64,000 nucleotides of DNA from Dictyobacter arantiisoli (GCF_008326305.1 NZ_BIXY01000016.1:31476-95475), one strand, 5' to 3'; shown: positions 44,962 to 54,385, counted from the first letter of the stretch. The notes: a model not told the origin generated them from the sequence alone. Numbers and translations are program-made.

Positions 44962-46287
44962 GTATTGCTCCCCAAATCTTTTTTTTATCCCAGAAATCAC
45001 TCTGACTTTTTACCAACCAGCAATGCTTATGTACCATAGGTGCTTGATGGCAACAATAATCTGATGCAAAGTCGATTTTTTTGCAAACTTCTTACCATTC
45101 GATTCAACAAATCATCCCACTTCGAGAGAATGTTCCTTATGGAATAGATACGTCTAAAATAGAGTTTTCCCACCATGCTCTATTTTATTTCTAGAGTAAC
45201 TTACTCCCCTGGCGGGCAGTACAAGATGGAGCGTTGTGCTCCACGTATAGAAAGCTGGAGTTGTTTTTATTTATCTACTCATATTGCTCTTCCTCCTAGA
45301 ATTTCTTTGCTTTTTTATGAGAGTACTAAAACTCCCTACTTGTGCAACAAAAACATCGTCATTATAGAATAAATACCAAATCAGACAATGCTGAGATATC
45401 CATTCAATGCAACGACAGGTAAATAACAACAATACATTTATTGGCTACTTGCTAACTGGCTCTCTATCTTTTCGGGTGAAAGCGGGGTGCAGGGGCGGCA
45501 GCCCCTGACGGAGCGCGATGGCAGGCATGACAGTCCTCGCCATGATTCCCTTCCCTCATCACCCGGAAGGATAAAGAGCCCGCTAACTTACATAGAATTA
45601 CTCGATAAACCTGTAAGCAAGCAAGTACATCTTGCACTGGCTGTTATTTTTTTGGCAATAATAAAATTATATGTTATACCCATTTATGTATAATACATTC
45701 TATTTATTCTGTCAATCAACTACCAAATTTACGTTTTGTGACTTTTTAAAATTGCTATTGTAATAAAAGTAATTTTAAGGTTATTTAACCTTCTTATAAT
45801 AAGAATTCTTCTTTGAATAAATGATTTTCAAGAAAATTAGCCCTTTACTTTTTAAGTCATAAACAAAATAGAGATTAAATGTAAAGTAATTATAAATGTG
45901 CTCATGTTACTCTTCACAAGAAAGCAAAACAAGACACTATCGATGTGGCGATGCTGCTACATTCCTCTTTTTTCATTACATCGTCGTAAGAACTCCGCAT
46001 TGGTGATATTCTAGCATTTTGCGTCAGAGATGAAGCTGATTAAAAAGATGCCTGCAATTGATACGGAACAATTAGAAAAACCAACCAGGCATGTGGTAGT
46101 GCTGCTTCATACTGTCATGCAAACGCTAAACATCTAGCATTCAAGCTTTTTTCGCTGCTGGCAACGTAAAGGATGGATGTCACTTTTAGTTCGTTCATGC
46201 ACAAGCAATGATACAGGAAACCCAAAAACATAAGCGTCAAGTCAGTACTGGCACGTATGTTTCAGCGCTTAACAAGAGGTATTCATA
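44962..46287. other. Gene-free 1.3-kb stretch holding a palindromic element
   Basis: The longest non-coding stretch in the window, AT-rich apart from the GC-rich palindromic element at 45459-45581. Short open frames (for example 45175-45372) have no ribosome site or recognisable product. TGGAGCGTTGTGCTCCA near 45227 is a small hairpin. The right part must carry the promoter of the large cluster that begins at 46288, but I cannot mark it with confidence. Confidence 0.5.
45459..45581. mobile_element. MITE-like element with 22-bp imperfect terminal inverted repeats
   Basis: Left end GGCTCTCTATCTTTTCGGGT plus GA (45459-45480) and right end TCACCCGGAAGGATAAAGAG plus CC (45560-45581) are inverted repeats with three mismatches in 22. 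Inside are two further stems: CAGGGGC/GCCCCTG (45491-45508) and an ATGGC/GCCAT pair. The same seven bases, GCTAACT, flank both ends (45452-45458 and 45583-45589, one base off the right end), like a target-site duplication. It encodes nothing. It could instead be a repeated palindromic (REP-type) unit. Confidence 0.6.
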
Positions 46288-47112
46288 ATGGCAAAAAAGG
46301 TTTTAGTCATTCTCTCTGAATGGGGTTATTGGGGTGAGGAACTGGTTGGTCCTCTGGAAAAATTAGATGCCGCAGGATATGAGCTTATCTTTGCAACCCC
46401 AACAGGTAAGCGACCAACGCCTCTGCCTCCCAGCATGGATGCTGATTTCATTGATCCGCCACTCGGAAAATCGGTGACCAGTAAGGAAATGGCCAATAAA
46501 GTTCGCGAACTGGATCAATCAAAACGGTTGGACAATCCTCTCAATATCTCAGCGTGGTTGCCGGATCGACCTTACTATAGCTCGGCAAATTTATTGCGCG
46601 AAATGGAAGCCTACAACAATGGAGTAGACCAGGTGCAAAAGGAGATCGCTCCCTATGCGGCTATTTTGATCGTAGGTGGAAGTGGTCCAATTGTCGATCT
46701 GGCGAATAATCACCGCGTCCATGATCTACTGCTCAGCTTCTATCGAGCAGGCAAACCAGTCGCAGCGGAATGCTATGGAGTGGCCTGTCTGGCCTTTGCT
46801 CGCGATTGGAGTGAGCGTAAAAGCATTATCCAGGGCAAACATGTCACCGGTCATTGCAAAGAATATGACTACAAAGATGGGACTGGTTTTGTGGGAAGCG
46901 ATATCAACATGGGCCCACCACCATATCCCCTGGAATATATTCTCAGGGATGCAACCGCACCAGGCGGAGAATATCACAGCAACTTTGGACGAGAAATCTC
47001 AGTTATCGTAGATTATCCATTTGTGACTGGCCGTTCCACCCACGATTCCTACACGACCGGTGAGAAGCTCGTCGAAGTCCTGGAAAATGGTCTCACACGT
47101 TACGGCTGGTAA
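46288..47112 (+). CDS. DJ-1/PfpI family protein (type 1 glutamine amidotransferase-like), copy 1
   Basis: A 274-residue member of the DJ-1/PfpI superfamily. VLVILSEWGYWGEELVGPLE opens the fold, AAILIVGGSGPIVDLANN carries the acidic loop, and the nucleophile elbow is VAAECYGVACLAF with Cys. A His follows in HVTGHCKEYDY. It is longer than DJ-1 because of an insertion near residues 50-110. Relatives include glyoxalase III, chaperones and isonitrile hydratases. As first gene of the large cluster it may act on an aldehyde or related substrate made there. AAGAGGT precedes the ATG. Confidence 0.83.
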   Translation: MAKKVLVILSEWGYWGEELVGPLEKLDAAGYELIFATPTGKRPTPLPPSMDADFIDPPLGKSVTSKEMANKVRELDQSKRLDNPLNISAWLPDRPYYSSANLLREMEAYNNGVDQVQKEIAPYAAILIVGGSGPIVDLANNHRVHDLLLSFYRAGKPVAAECYGVACLAFARDWSERKSIIQGKHVTGHCKEYDYKDGTGFVGSDINMGPPPYPLEYILRDATAPGGEYHSNFGREISVIVDYPFVTGRSTHDSYTTGEKLVEVLENGLTRYGW

Positions 47113-47146
47113 GACGAACGCAGTAGAGCCATTGAGGAGAATAGGC

Positions 47147-48865
47147 ATGGCAGGTAAAACTGGGCGATTTGCCATCATTGAACAATTCCTGGCAGACGGT
47201 ATTGATCACATGTTCGGGAATCCCGGCACCGTTGAGCAAGGATTCCTGGATGTACTCAGCGAATATCCAAATTTTAAGTACATTCTGACCTTGCAAGAGA
47301 CTGTCGCATTAGCGATAGCCGATGGCTACACGCGAGCAACAAAAAAACCAACGGTGGTACAATTGCATAGCGGCGTGGGACTGGGAAACGGGATTGGGAT
47401 GCTCTATCAGGCTAAACGTGGTCACGCCCCCCTGGTGGTGATCAATGGAGAAGCTGGCATCCGCTACGATGCGATGGATGCCCAAATGGCGGCTCAACTG
47501 GTAGAGATGGCAAGACCTGTGACCAAATGGGCAACACGAGTAGTTGATCCAACCTCCCTGCTACGTGTATTACGTCGGGCAATCAAGATAGCAGCTACCC
47601 CTCCAATGGGTCCCGTTTTTGTCTGCCTACCAATGGATGTTCTTGACGCGTTACAGCTAGAAGATGTAATTCCAACGTCATTGCCGAGCACACGGGCCCT
47701 ACCTGAGTCTCAGCATCTCTTACAGGCGGCACAGCTCCTCAAAGATGCTCAACGACCAATGATTATCATGGGCGATGGCGTTGCGACATCTGCCGCTCAG
47801 GAGGAGCTCACGCGGGTAGCAGAAATTCTGGGGGCGGAAGTATGGGGGGCAGATTCGTCAGAAGTGAATATGAGCGCTGCGCATCCGCTTTTCAAGGGAC
47901 AACTCGGACATATGTTTGGCGAGCATAGCCGCGCCATTACCACACAAGCGGATGCCGTACTCATCTGTGGAACCTATGTCTTCCCTGAAGTCTTCCCGGC
48001 TCTCTCTGAGGTGTTTGCTCGTGATGCGAAAGTCGTACACATCGATCTGGATGCGTATGAAATAGCGAAAAACTTTCCCGTCGATCTGGGACTGGTGAGC
48101 GATCCCAAAGCAACGCTGGCCCGCTTAGCAACCGCGTTGCAAACCAGCATGAACGCTGACCAGAAAGCCGCTGCTCAAACGCGTATCACCAGACATGCAG
48201 CCGAGAAAGAGCAAGAAAAAGCCCATCAGGATGAGGCGAACCAGGCCAGACGCGACACGATGCCCCTTCATGCCTCGCAATTTATGGAAGAGCTAGCTGC
48301 GCAACTACCGTCAGATGCCGTTATCTTCGATGAGGCTTTGACCACCTCTCCAGATCTGGTGCATTACCTGCCTCCAACACAAACAGGGAGCTATTTCCTG
48401 ACACGCGGTGGCTCGTTGGGAGTTGGCCTGCCTGGAGCATTGGGACTCAAATTAGCGCATCCTGATAAAACAGTCATCGGCTTCAGTGGCGATGGTGGCA
48501 GTATGTACACCATTCAGGCGCTCTGGACGGCGGCACATCATAAGATTGGAGCCAAGTTCGTCATTTGTAACAATCACAGCTACGAATTGCTGAAATTAAA
48601 TATTCAACAATACTGGCGTGAGCGCGATCTACCCGAACGTGAATTCCCCACATCCTTTGAACTGACCGATCCAGCGATTCGCTTTGATGAGCTGGCACAG
48701 GCACTGGGGGTCCAGTCCGCGCGAGTAGAAACCCCGGAACAGATTGCCCCGGCTATTCGCCAGGCATTAGCTACCGATGATCCTTTCTTGATCGAGCTGA
48801 TCATCACCAACGAAGTCCCCGATCACATTGTTCATAAAGCGGTCAACAAGTATGGCATAGCATAA
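47147..48865 (+). CDS. Thiamine-diphosphate-dependent enzyme (acetolactate synthase/decarboxylase-like)
   Basis: A 572-residue ThDP enzyme with three domains. The N-terminal pyrimidine-binding domain has FGNPGTVEQGFLDVL and the catalytic Glu in LQETVALAIADGYTRAT. The middle domain starts near AQRPMIIMGDGVATSAA. The C-terminal cofactor domain carries the metal and pyrophosphate motif as GFSGDGGSMYTIQALWTAAH to VICNN. Relatives are acetolactate synthase, benzoylformate decarboxylase and similar lyases or ligases of 2-keto acids; the FGNPGT motif is closer to decarboxylase and carboligase types. The start is at 47147 behind AGGAGAATAGGC; the upstream frame overlaps the previous gene. Gap to it 34 bp. 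Confidence 0.88.
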   Translation: MAGKTGRFAIIEQFLADGIDHMFGNPGTVEQGFLDVLSEYPNFKYILTLQETVALAIADGYTRATKKPTVVQLHSGVGLGNGIGMLYQAKRGHAPLVVINGEAGIRYDAMDAQMAAQLVEMARPVTKWATRVVDPTSLLRVLRRAIKIAATPPMGPVFVCLPMDVLDALQLEDVIPTSLPSTRALPESQHLLQAAQLLKDAQRPMIIMGDGVATSAAQEELTRVAEILGAEVWGADSSEVNMSAAHPLFKGQLGHMFGEHSRAITTQADAVLICGTYVFPEVFPALSEVFARDAKVVHIDLDAYEIAKNFPVDLGLVSDPKATLARLATALQTSMNADQKAAAQTRITRHAAEKEQEKAHQDEANQARRDTMPLHASQFMEELAAQLPSDAVIFDEALTTSPDLVHYLPPTQTGSYFLTRGGSLGVGLPGALGLKLAHPDKTVIGFSGDGGSMYTIQALWTAAHHKIGAKFVICNNHSYELLKLNIQQYWRERDLPEREFPTSFELTDPAIRFDELAQALGVQSARVETPEQIAPAIRQALATDDPFLIELIITNEVPDHIVHKAVNKYGIA

Positions 48866-48918
48866 ACGAATGCTATGACGCATCGGCATCATATGTTAGC
48901 ACATGAAGGAGCAAGATA

Positions 48919-49257
48919 ATGGCAACGACATTTGCAAGAAAATTTTATGATGAACAACTAGACTATCTTTCTGCACATGATGTTGATGGCCTGATCGATG
49001 ATCATTATAACGAGGATGCTATCCTGGTGGGCTTTGATTTCACCGTCAAAGGGAATGCTGCCCTCAAGGAACATTTTCGCAACTATCTTAAAACTCTCGG
49101 ACGCATCGATGTCAAATCCACCGATAAATTCAATGAAACAGCTGACACTATTTTCTTTGAAGCCAGTGTAGTAACCGATCTGGGACCAGCCACTGTCTTT
49201 GATGCCATTGTCCTCAAAAATGGAAAAATTTCATACCATTTTACCGGTGTGAAATAA
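48919..49257 (+). CDS. NTF2/SnoaL-like protein, copy 1
   Basis: A 112-residue cone-shaped alpha-beta fold: ARKFYDEQLDYLSAHDVDGL, HYNEDAILVGFDFTVKGNAA, and DTIFFEASVVTDLGPATVF. The NTF2/SnoaL superfamily includes isomerases, cyclases, hydratases and non-catalytic binding proteins. A His and Asp residues line the likely pocket, but no specific enzyme can be named. GAAGGAGC precedes the ATG. It lies 53 bp after the ThDP gene; two more proteins of this type are encoded at 53.4 and 54.0 kb. Confidence 0.75.
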   Translation: MATTFARKFYDEQLDYLSAHDVDGLIDDHYNEDAILVGFDFTVKGNAALKEHFRNYLKTLGRIDVKSTDKFNETADTIFFEASVVTDLGPATVFDAIVLKNGKISYHFTGVK

Positions 49258-49405
49258 GCCATCCCATTGCAGCGGTAACATCGCCAGACAATGCTGTCCG
49301 TGTGATTACCTGTGTTCCGCAGCAGGAGAAGAAACATTCTCTTGCTTGCGGAGCCGCAACACTAACATGCAACTGCTGATATTTATGCGAGAGGGGACAT
49401 CGTTT

Positions 49406-49906
49406 ATGAAAATTTCACTGACAGTTAATGGTACTCAGAATACAGCGAACGTTGAACCAAGGATACTTCTAGTGGACTTTATTCGCGATACCTTGAATTT
49501 AACGGGGACAAAGTTAGGCTGTGACACAGGCCAGTGCGGCACCTGCGTCATCCAGGTCAATGGTAAACCTGTAAAAAGCTGCTCTATGCTGGCGGTACAG
49601 GTGGACGGCTGCGATGTGAAGACCATTGAGGGCGTCAGCCAGCATGGACAGTTGAACACACTCCAACAAAGTTTGTGGGAAAAGCACGGCCTGCAATGCG
49701 GTTTTTGTACGCCGGGCATGATTATGACGCTGCTCGATTTTCTGCAACATAATGAAGATCCCAGCGAGGATGAGATCCGCAGTTGCCTGGAAGGGCATCT
49801 CTGCCGCTGTACTGGCTATCATAGCGTGGTGCGGGCGGTACGCGATGCGGTGGTAAAGGCGCGGCAGACACAGTCAGCAGATCTTCTGGTAGGAAGCGCA
49901 GACTAA
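49406..49906 (+). CDS. Molybdenum hydroxylase small subunit, two [2Fe-2S] clusters (CoxS/XdhC-like)
   Basis: A 166-residue iron-sulfur subunit. The plant-type ferredoxin cluster is bound by Cys in GCDTGQCGTCVIQVNG and SCSMLA. The second cluster lies in the all-helical domain with CGFCTPGMIM and CRCTGYHSVVRAV. It passes electrons from the molybdenum site to the FAD subunit. I start at 49406 (KISLTVNG), behind GAGAGGGGAC. The gene order small-large-medium is one of the orders seen in this enzyme family. Gap to the previous gene about 150 bp. Confidence 0.92.
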   Translation: MKISLTVNGTQNTANVEPRILLVDFIRDTLNLTGTKLGCDTGQCGTCVIQVNGKPVKSCSMLAVQVDGCDVKTIEGVSQHGQLNTLQQSLWEKHGLQCGFCTPGMIMTLLDFLQHNEDPSEDEIRSCLEGHLCRCTGYHSVVRAVRDAVVKARQTQSADLLVGSAD

Positions 49907-49973
49907 AGTTTCTCGATATCATCCCATCCTTTTGACACGAAGAATATTTACTATAAAAAAGAGGGAAGAGATT

Positions 49974-52385
49974 GTGGTTCAAAAGACCTTTGGCGCTCCG
50001 CTAAAAAGCCGCGAAGATCCGCAGATGCTCCAGGGAGAGTCGCCGTATACAGCCGATATCAAACTACCAGGCATGTTGCATATGGCAATCTTACGCAGTG
50101 AATATGCTCATGCGAAGATCAAGCATATTGATACAAGCGAAGCTTTGAAGATGCCTGGCGTAGTGCGCGTGATCACAGGAGATGATCTGACAGGCAAGAT
50201 TATGCCTCTGCCCTGTATCTGGATACCGGGAGGCGTTGAAAGTCATTTCCCGCCCCATCCCTTTGGCTTACCGGGAGCAGGTGATGTACTGGCAAAAGAT
50301 AGAGTGCGTTTCATCGGCGACTCGGTTGCCGCAGTTGTGGCTGAAACGCGCTACCAGGCGTATGATGCACTGGCGGGCATTCATATTGACTACGAGCCAT
50401 TACCAGTTGTGGTAGATCCCGAAGATGCGTTAAAAGAAGGAGCCCCCCTCCTCCATGACGCAGTTCCTCATAATTTAAATGCCGATTGGACCTGCGGTGA
50501 TAAAGCCGCAGCGGATAAAGCGATTGCTGAAGCCGAAGTAGTTGTCAATCTGTCTATGTATAATCAGCGTACGATCAATAATCCTCTTGAGCCACGTAGC
50601 GCCATCGGTAACTATGATCCGGTGACAGAAGATTACACGCTCTGGGCTACCACACAATCACCCCATAATCATCGTTTCCTGCTATCGGTACTGGTGCTCG
50701 GCATACCATTTAACAAGTTACGTGTCATTGCCCCGACGATTGGTGGGAGCTTCGGTACCAAAGGCTATATTTATCCAGACATGGCCCTGGTCCTTTTCCT
50801 GTCTAAGGAGCTGGAACGTCCTGTAAAGTGGGTTGACACGCGCAATGGCTTGATGCGTTCCACAGTGCAGGGTCGCGATCATAAACAGCATGCAACCATC
50901 GCAGGCACAAAAGATGGTAAGATTACTGGCTTGCGCTGTACCAGTTACGCTAATCTAGGGGCCTATCCTTCCACCATCGGCCCTGGCGTGGCGACCGCAT
51001 TGATGGGACGCAGCCTCAGTGGTCCCTATACCATCGAAAACGCCTTCTGTGAAGTCTTCGCGGTCTTTACCAATATTGTGCCACTGGGAGCACAGCGCGG
51101 CTCAGGACGTGCTGAGGCGACATTCTTGATGGAACGCCTGGTCGACCTCTACGCGGCAGAGATTGGGATGGACCCGGCAGAAGTGCGTCGTAAAAATATG
51201 GTGCCTCCAGACCAGTTTCCTTACGACAATCATCTTGGTTGGACCTACGATTCGGGCAACTACGGCGCGGCCCTTGAACGTGCGCTTGAAATGGTGGATT
51301 ACGCGCATATCAACGAACGCAAAGCAGAGGCCAGTCGGCGTGGGAAACGCCTCGGCGTCGGTATCGCATCTTTTGTGGCGATTTGTGGCGTTGGACCATC
51401 CACGCGTATGTCGAAAGAAGGGATGCTCGGGGGGACATGGGAGAGCGCGAATATCCGAGTTCATCCAAGCGGTGAAGTGGGAATCACGCTCGGTTCCAAA
51501 TCAACCGGACAAAGCCATGTGACAACCTTCGCGCAAATTGCCGCCGAAGAACTTGGCGTCGATATGGATAACATTCGCGTCTATCACTCCGATACCCAGA
51601 AGGCTCCCTATGGACAGGGTACATATGGCAGCCGCTCATACAGCGTTGGTGGCCCGGCCATGTATATGGCAGCTCAGAAGATCAAAGAGAAGATCCGCAA
51701 GGCCGCAGCTCATATGTTTGAAGCAGCAGAAGAAGATGTGGTTTATGAAGGCGGAAAGGTCTTTGTGAAGGATACACCTCAAAAGGTCAAGACATTCCAG
51801 GAAATGGCGATGGCACTCTGGTACGGCTGGAATCTCCCCGCAGGGATGGAGCCAACCCTGGATGAGACCAGTTTCTTTGATCCTGCCGACTTTAATTATC
51901 CCTTTGGGACACATATCGCGGTTATTGAGATAGATAACCAAACAGGTCAGGTTGATCTGGTACGCTATGTGGCAGTTAATGACGCTGGCCCCCTGGGAAA
52001 TCCTCTGGTGGTCAATGGGCAGGTTGAGGGAAGCATTACCCATGGCGCAGGGCAGGCCTTGATCGAGCGAGCGGTCTACGATGAGCAGGGAATTCTTTTG
52101 ACGGATAGCTTCACGAGTTATGCGATCCCCAGATCCACCGATCTGCCTGAGTATGAACTTGATTATACTGTCACTCCCTCACCCCATAATGCGCTGGGTG
52201 TCAAAGGGGCTGGGGAAATCGCCACTGTTCCTCCGGCGGCTGCGATTGGGAATGCCGTGTGTGATGCCCTCGCTGACCTGGGTATAAAACATATTGACAT
52301 GCCTTTTACCGCTGAAAAAATCTGGCGCGTGATGCGCGACGCCGAACAAAAGAAGAACGCGGCCAGCAATGGACACCACGTTTAA
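49974..52385 (+). CDS. Molybdenum hydroxylase large (molybdopterin-binding) subunit
   Basis: An 803-residue catalytic subunit of the xanthine oxidase family. The N-terminal domain begins with FGAPLKSREDPQMLQGESPY. Mo-cofactor contacts include SFGTKGYIYPD, and PLGAQRGSGRAEATF. The catalytic Glu is near the end in GVKGAGEIATVPPAA. The active-site loop QRGSGR lacks the Cys of true form I CO dehydrogenase, so CO oxidation is unlikely; an aldehyde, purine or other hydroxylation is possible. The start is GTG at 49974, seven bases after GAGGGA. It needs MoeA (encoded at 4-5 kb) for cofactor. Confidence 0.9.
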   Translation: MVQKTFGAPLKSREDPQMLQGESPYTADIKLPGMLHMAILRSEYAHAKIKHIDTSEALKMPGVVRVITGDDLTGKIMPLPCIWIPGGVESHFPPHPFGLPGAGDVLAKDRVRFIGDSVAAVVAETRYQAYDALAGIHIDYEPLPVVVDPEDALKEGAPLLHDAVPHNLNADWTCGDKAAADKAIAEAEVVVNLSMYNQRTINNPLEPRSAIGNYDPVTEDYTLWATTQSPHNHRFLLSVLVLGIPFNKLRVIAPTIGGSFGTKGYIYPDMALVLFLSKELERPVKWVDTRNGLMRSTVQGRDHKQHATIAGTKDGKITGLRCTSYANLGAYPSTIGPGVATALMGRSLSGPYTIENAFCEVFAVFTNIVPLGAQRGSGRAEATFLMERLVDLYAAEIGMDPAEVRRKNMVPPDQFPYDNHLGWTYDSGNYGAALERALEMVDYAHINERKAEASRRGKRLGVGIASFVAICGVGPSTRMSKEGMLGGTWESANIRVHPSGEVGITLGSKSTGQSHVTTFAQIAAEELGVDMDNIRVYHSDTQKAPYGQGTYGSRSYSVGGPAMYMAAQKIKEKIRKAAAHMFEAAEEDVVYEGGKVFVKDTPQKVKTFQEMAMALWYGWNLPAGMEPTLDETSFFDPADFNYPFGTHIAVIEIDNQTGQVDLVRYVAVNDAGPLGNPLVVNGQVEGSITHGAGQALIERAVYDEQGILLTDSFTSYAIPRSTDLPEYELDYTVTPSPHNALGVKGAGEIATVPPAAAIGNAVCDALADLGIKHIDMPFTAEKIWRVMRDAEQKKNAASNGHHV

Positions 52386-52418
52386 GTTGGATTACATCGA
52401 CACAGAGGAGAATAATCG

Positions 52419-53285
52419 ATGATCCCAGCACCATTTGATTATGCGGCACCAACAAGCCTCGAAGAGGCAGTAGGGTTGCTCAATGAGCATAAAGGGGCGC
52501 GCATTCTGGCCGGTGGTCACACACTCTTAAACGAGATGAAAATTCATTATATTGACACGCCATCAATGCTGGTGGATCTCCGCCGCATTCCTGTCCTGCG
52601 CGGCATCAAGCACGCAGAGGATGGAACCCTACGTATCGGAGCAATGACCACCTTTGCAGAGATTGCCAGTGATCAAGGCATTCTCAAACGCTATATGGCA
52701 CTGGCAGAAGCCGCCAATAGCACTCCAGATACCCCTGTGCGTAACTGGAGCACGATCGGTGGAAACCTGGCGGCCAGCAGCGTAGGGGCAGATCTCCACG
52801 CCGCCATCCTGACATTTGAAGCAACGCTCAACGTCTTCGGACGACAAGGACTACGTACGATCACAGCGCATGATTTTATCTCTGGAGGTTTTGTACTTGC
52901 AGCTGATGAAATCATTACATCTCTCGATTTCCCTGCCACTGCTCAGAAGAGCGGGAGTGCCTATGAAAAATTCAAAAATCGTGCCAGCGGCTATGCAGTC
53001 TGTGGAGTTGCACTCTACGCTGTACCAGCCTCCGATGGCACCTTACGCGAATGCAGGGTGGCAGTTACGGGAGTCACCAACCATGCCATCCGTCTCCCAC
53101 ACATAGAAACTATTCTTCAGGGCAAGCGTCCAGATGAAGAATTGGTGATAACACCCAATATGATCAGCGAAGAGCAAGATTTCATTGTCGACCTTGCCGC
53201 ATCCGCCGAATATCGTGCCTATCTGACACAGGTGCTCATTGGGCGAGCACTCAAGCAAGCAATAGCAGAGACAACAAGTCTATAG
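52419..53285 (+). CDS. Molybdenum hydroxylase FAD-binding medium subunit (CoxM-like)
   Basis: A 288-residue subunit that carries FAD. FDYAAPTSLEEAVGLLNEHK starts the family pattern, then the FAD motifs ILAGGHTLL and NWSTIGGNLAASSVGADLH. A C-terminal CO-dehydrogenase-type domain follows (YEKFKNRASGYAVCGVALYA). It takes electrons from the [2Fe-2S] subunit and passes them to an acceptor. It lies 33 bp after the large subunit and completes the heterotrimer. GAGGAG precedes the ATG. Confidence 0.92.
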   Translation: MIPAPFDYAAPTSLEEAVGLLNEHKGARILAGGHTLLNEMKIHYIDTPSMLVDLRRIPVLRGIKHAEDGTLRIGAMTTFAEIASDQGILKRYMALAEAANSTPDTPVRNWSTIGGNLAASSVGADLHAAILTFEATLNVFGRQGLRTITAHDFISGGFVLAADEIITSLDFPATAQKSGSAYEKFKNRASGYAVCGVALYAVPASDGTLRECRVAVTGVTNHAIRLPHIETILQGKRPDEELVITPNMISEEQDFIVDLAASAEYRAYLTQVLIGRALKQAIAETTSL

Positions 53286-53388
53286 GAAATTCTTTTTCAG
53301 AATCACCGGGCATGCTGTCCAGGCAGATAGCAAAGCCAGTTCAAGTGATGAGTCAAACGAGATTAAAACGAGATTAAGGAGAAAATTC

Positions 53389-53841
53389 ATGTCTACGACA
53401 AATGCTCTTACAGAGAACGAAGTGCGACAGTTTGTAACTACCTGGTTTCATAAACTCGATATCCATACCCCACTCGAAGATTTTCTCTCGATGGTCGCGG
53501 ATGAGAGCATTGAATTCCGCTTTCCTGAGGTAACGGTCACCGATCAGGCTGGATTAATCGATTGGTATAACCGGGTCACACACTCATTCTTTGATGAGGT
53601 ACACGAGACAAAGGAATTGACCATTACGCCAGAGAGCAATCGGGCGAAGGTTGATCTTTTAACACACTGGCAGGCCAGTACCTGGGATGCACCTGCCGCC
53701 AGGAGCCAGCGCATTGAATTTCTAGCACAGCAAACGTGGTATGTGGTGCGTTCAAACAAGACGGGGCAACCAGTTGTGAGCAGCTATCTGGTCAACTCAT
53801 TCGATCCTGTCGGTGACTCTGCCGCATTGCCAGTGAAATAA
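53389..53841 (+). CDS. NTF2/SnoaL-like protein, copy 2
   Basis: A 150-residue protein of the NTF2-like fold: EVRQFVTTWFHKLDIHTPLE, then SIEFRFPEVTVTDQAGLIDW, a Thr/His strand (KVDLLTHWQASTWD) and the closing QTWYVVRSNKTGQPVVSSY. It differs clearly from the copies at 48.9 and 54.0 kb, so it is not a recent duplicate. Catalytic role uncertain. TTAAGGAG precedes the ATG. Two near-identical ACGAGATTAA units lie in the 103-bp gap before it. Confidence 0.7.
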   Translation: MSTTNALTENEVRQFVTTWFHKLDIHTPLEDFLSMVADESIEFRFPEVTVTDQAGLIDWYNRVTHSFFDEVHETKELTITPESNRAKVDLLTHWQASTWDAPAARSQRIEFLAQQTWYVVRSNKTGQPVVSSYLVNSFDPVGDSAALPVK

Positions 53842-53976
53842 GCCAGAGATGCAATCTCACAATTGAGTATATTGACCAGCTGATCGAATGACAGTGTGGT
53901 TGTCTGATCAGTCTGGTTGGACGATAGAGATCTTTTATCGCATAAACAGCAAGATAGTGAAAGGATAGATCAGACC

Positions 53977-54372
53977 ATGAGCACATCAGTTGAGACGACC
54001 AGTGCAGTGGTGGCGGCCTACTATGAGACGGTAAATACGGGCGATTGGGATCGTTGGCTGGAGCTCTTTGACGACAATGTCGTTGTGGATGAGCAACTGG
54101 CGGGACATGTTGAAGGAATCGGCATTTTGCGCGGAGCCGTCAGCGGCTTGAAAAAAGGGTATTCTAAATTCCAGAATAAACCGGTACACACAGTCATTGA
54201 TGGTGATCAGGCATGCGTCGTTTCGCATATTTCGGCCGCCAATGCCATCGGTGTCCCGATTGAAGCCAACGTTGCAAATTACTTTCGGCTTGCCAATGGC
54301 AAAATCGTGTACATGGCAAATTTCCATGATACTGTCCCTTTTGCTCCGTTCGTCAATCAGAAGTTAGATTAA
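53977..54372 (+). CDS. NTF2/SnoaL-like protein, copy 3
   Basis: A 131-residue SnoaL/ketosteroid-isomerase-like protein: VVAAYYETVNTGDWDRWLEL, FDDNVVVDEQLAGHVEGI, then VVSHISAANAIGVPIEANVA and IVYMANFHDTVPFAPF. Members with this pattern often help an enzyme or act as isomerases. I start at 53977, after AAAGGA at rather long spacing; the frame extends 20 codons upstream with weaker support. It is followed 13 bp later by the GMC oxidoreductase, so the two are probably translated together. Confidence 0.75.
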   Translation: MSTSVETTSAVVAAYYETVNTGDWDRWLELFDDNVVVDEQLAGHVEGIGILRGAVSGLKKGYSKFQNKPVHTVIDGDQACVVSHISAANAIGVPIEANVANYFRLANGKIVYMANFHDTVPFAPFVNQKLD

Positions 54373-54385
54373 TACGGGAGCTGCT

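Noticed and set aside
45175..45372. A 65-codon open frame in the 1.3-kb gap
   Set aside because: No ribosome site and no recognisable sequence; located in AT-rich non-coding DNA.
49974..52385. Assignment as aerobic CO dehydrogenase large subunit
   Set aside because: The active-site loop lacks the Cys signature of form I enzymes; the gene context suggests another substrate.
53356..53376. Two ACGAGATTAA units before the second NTF2-like gene
   Set aside because: Only two copies next to a ribosome site; may be chance or a small duplication, with no further support.
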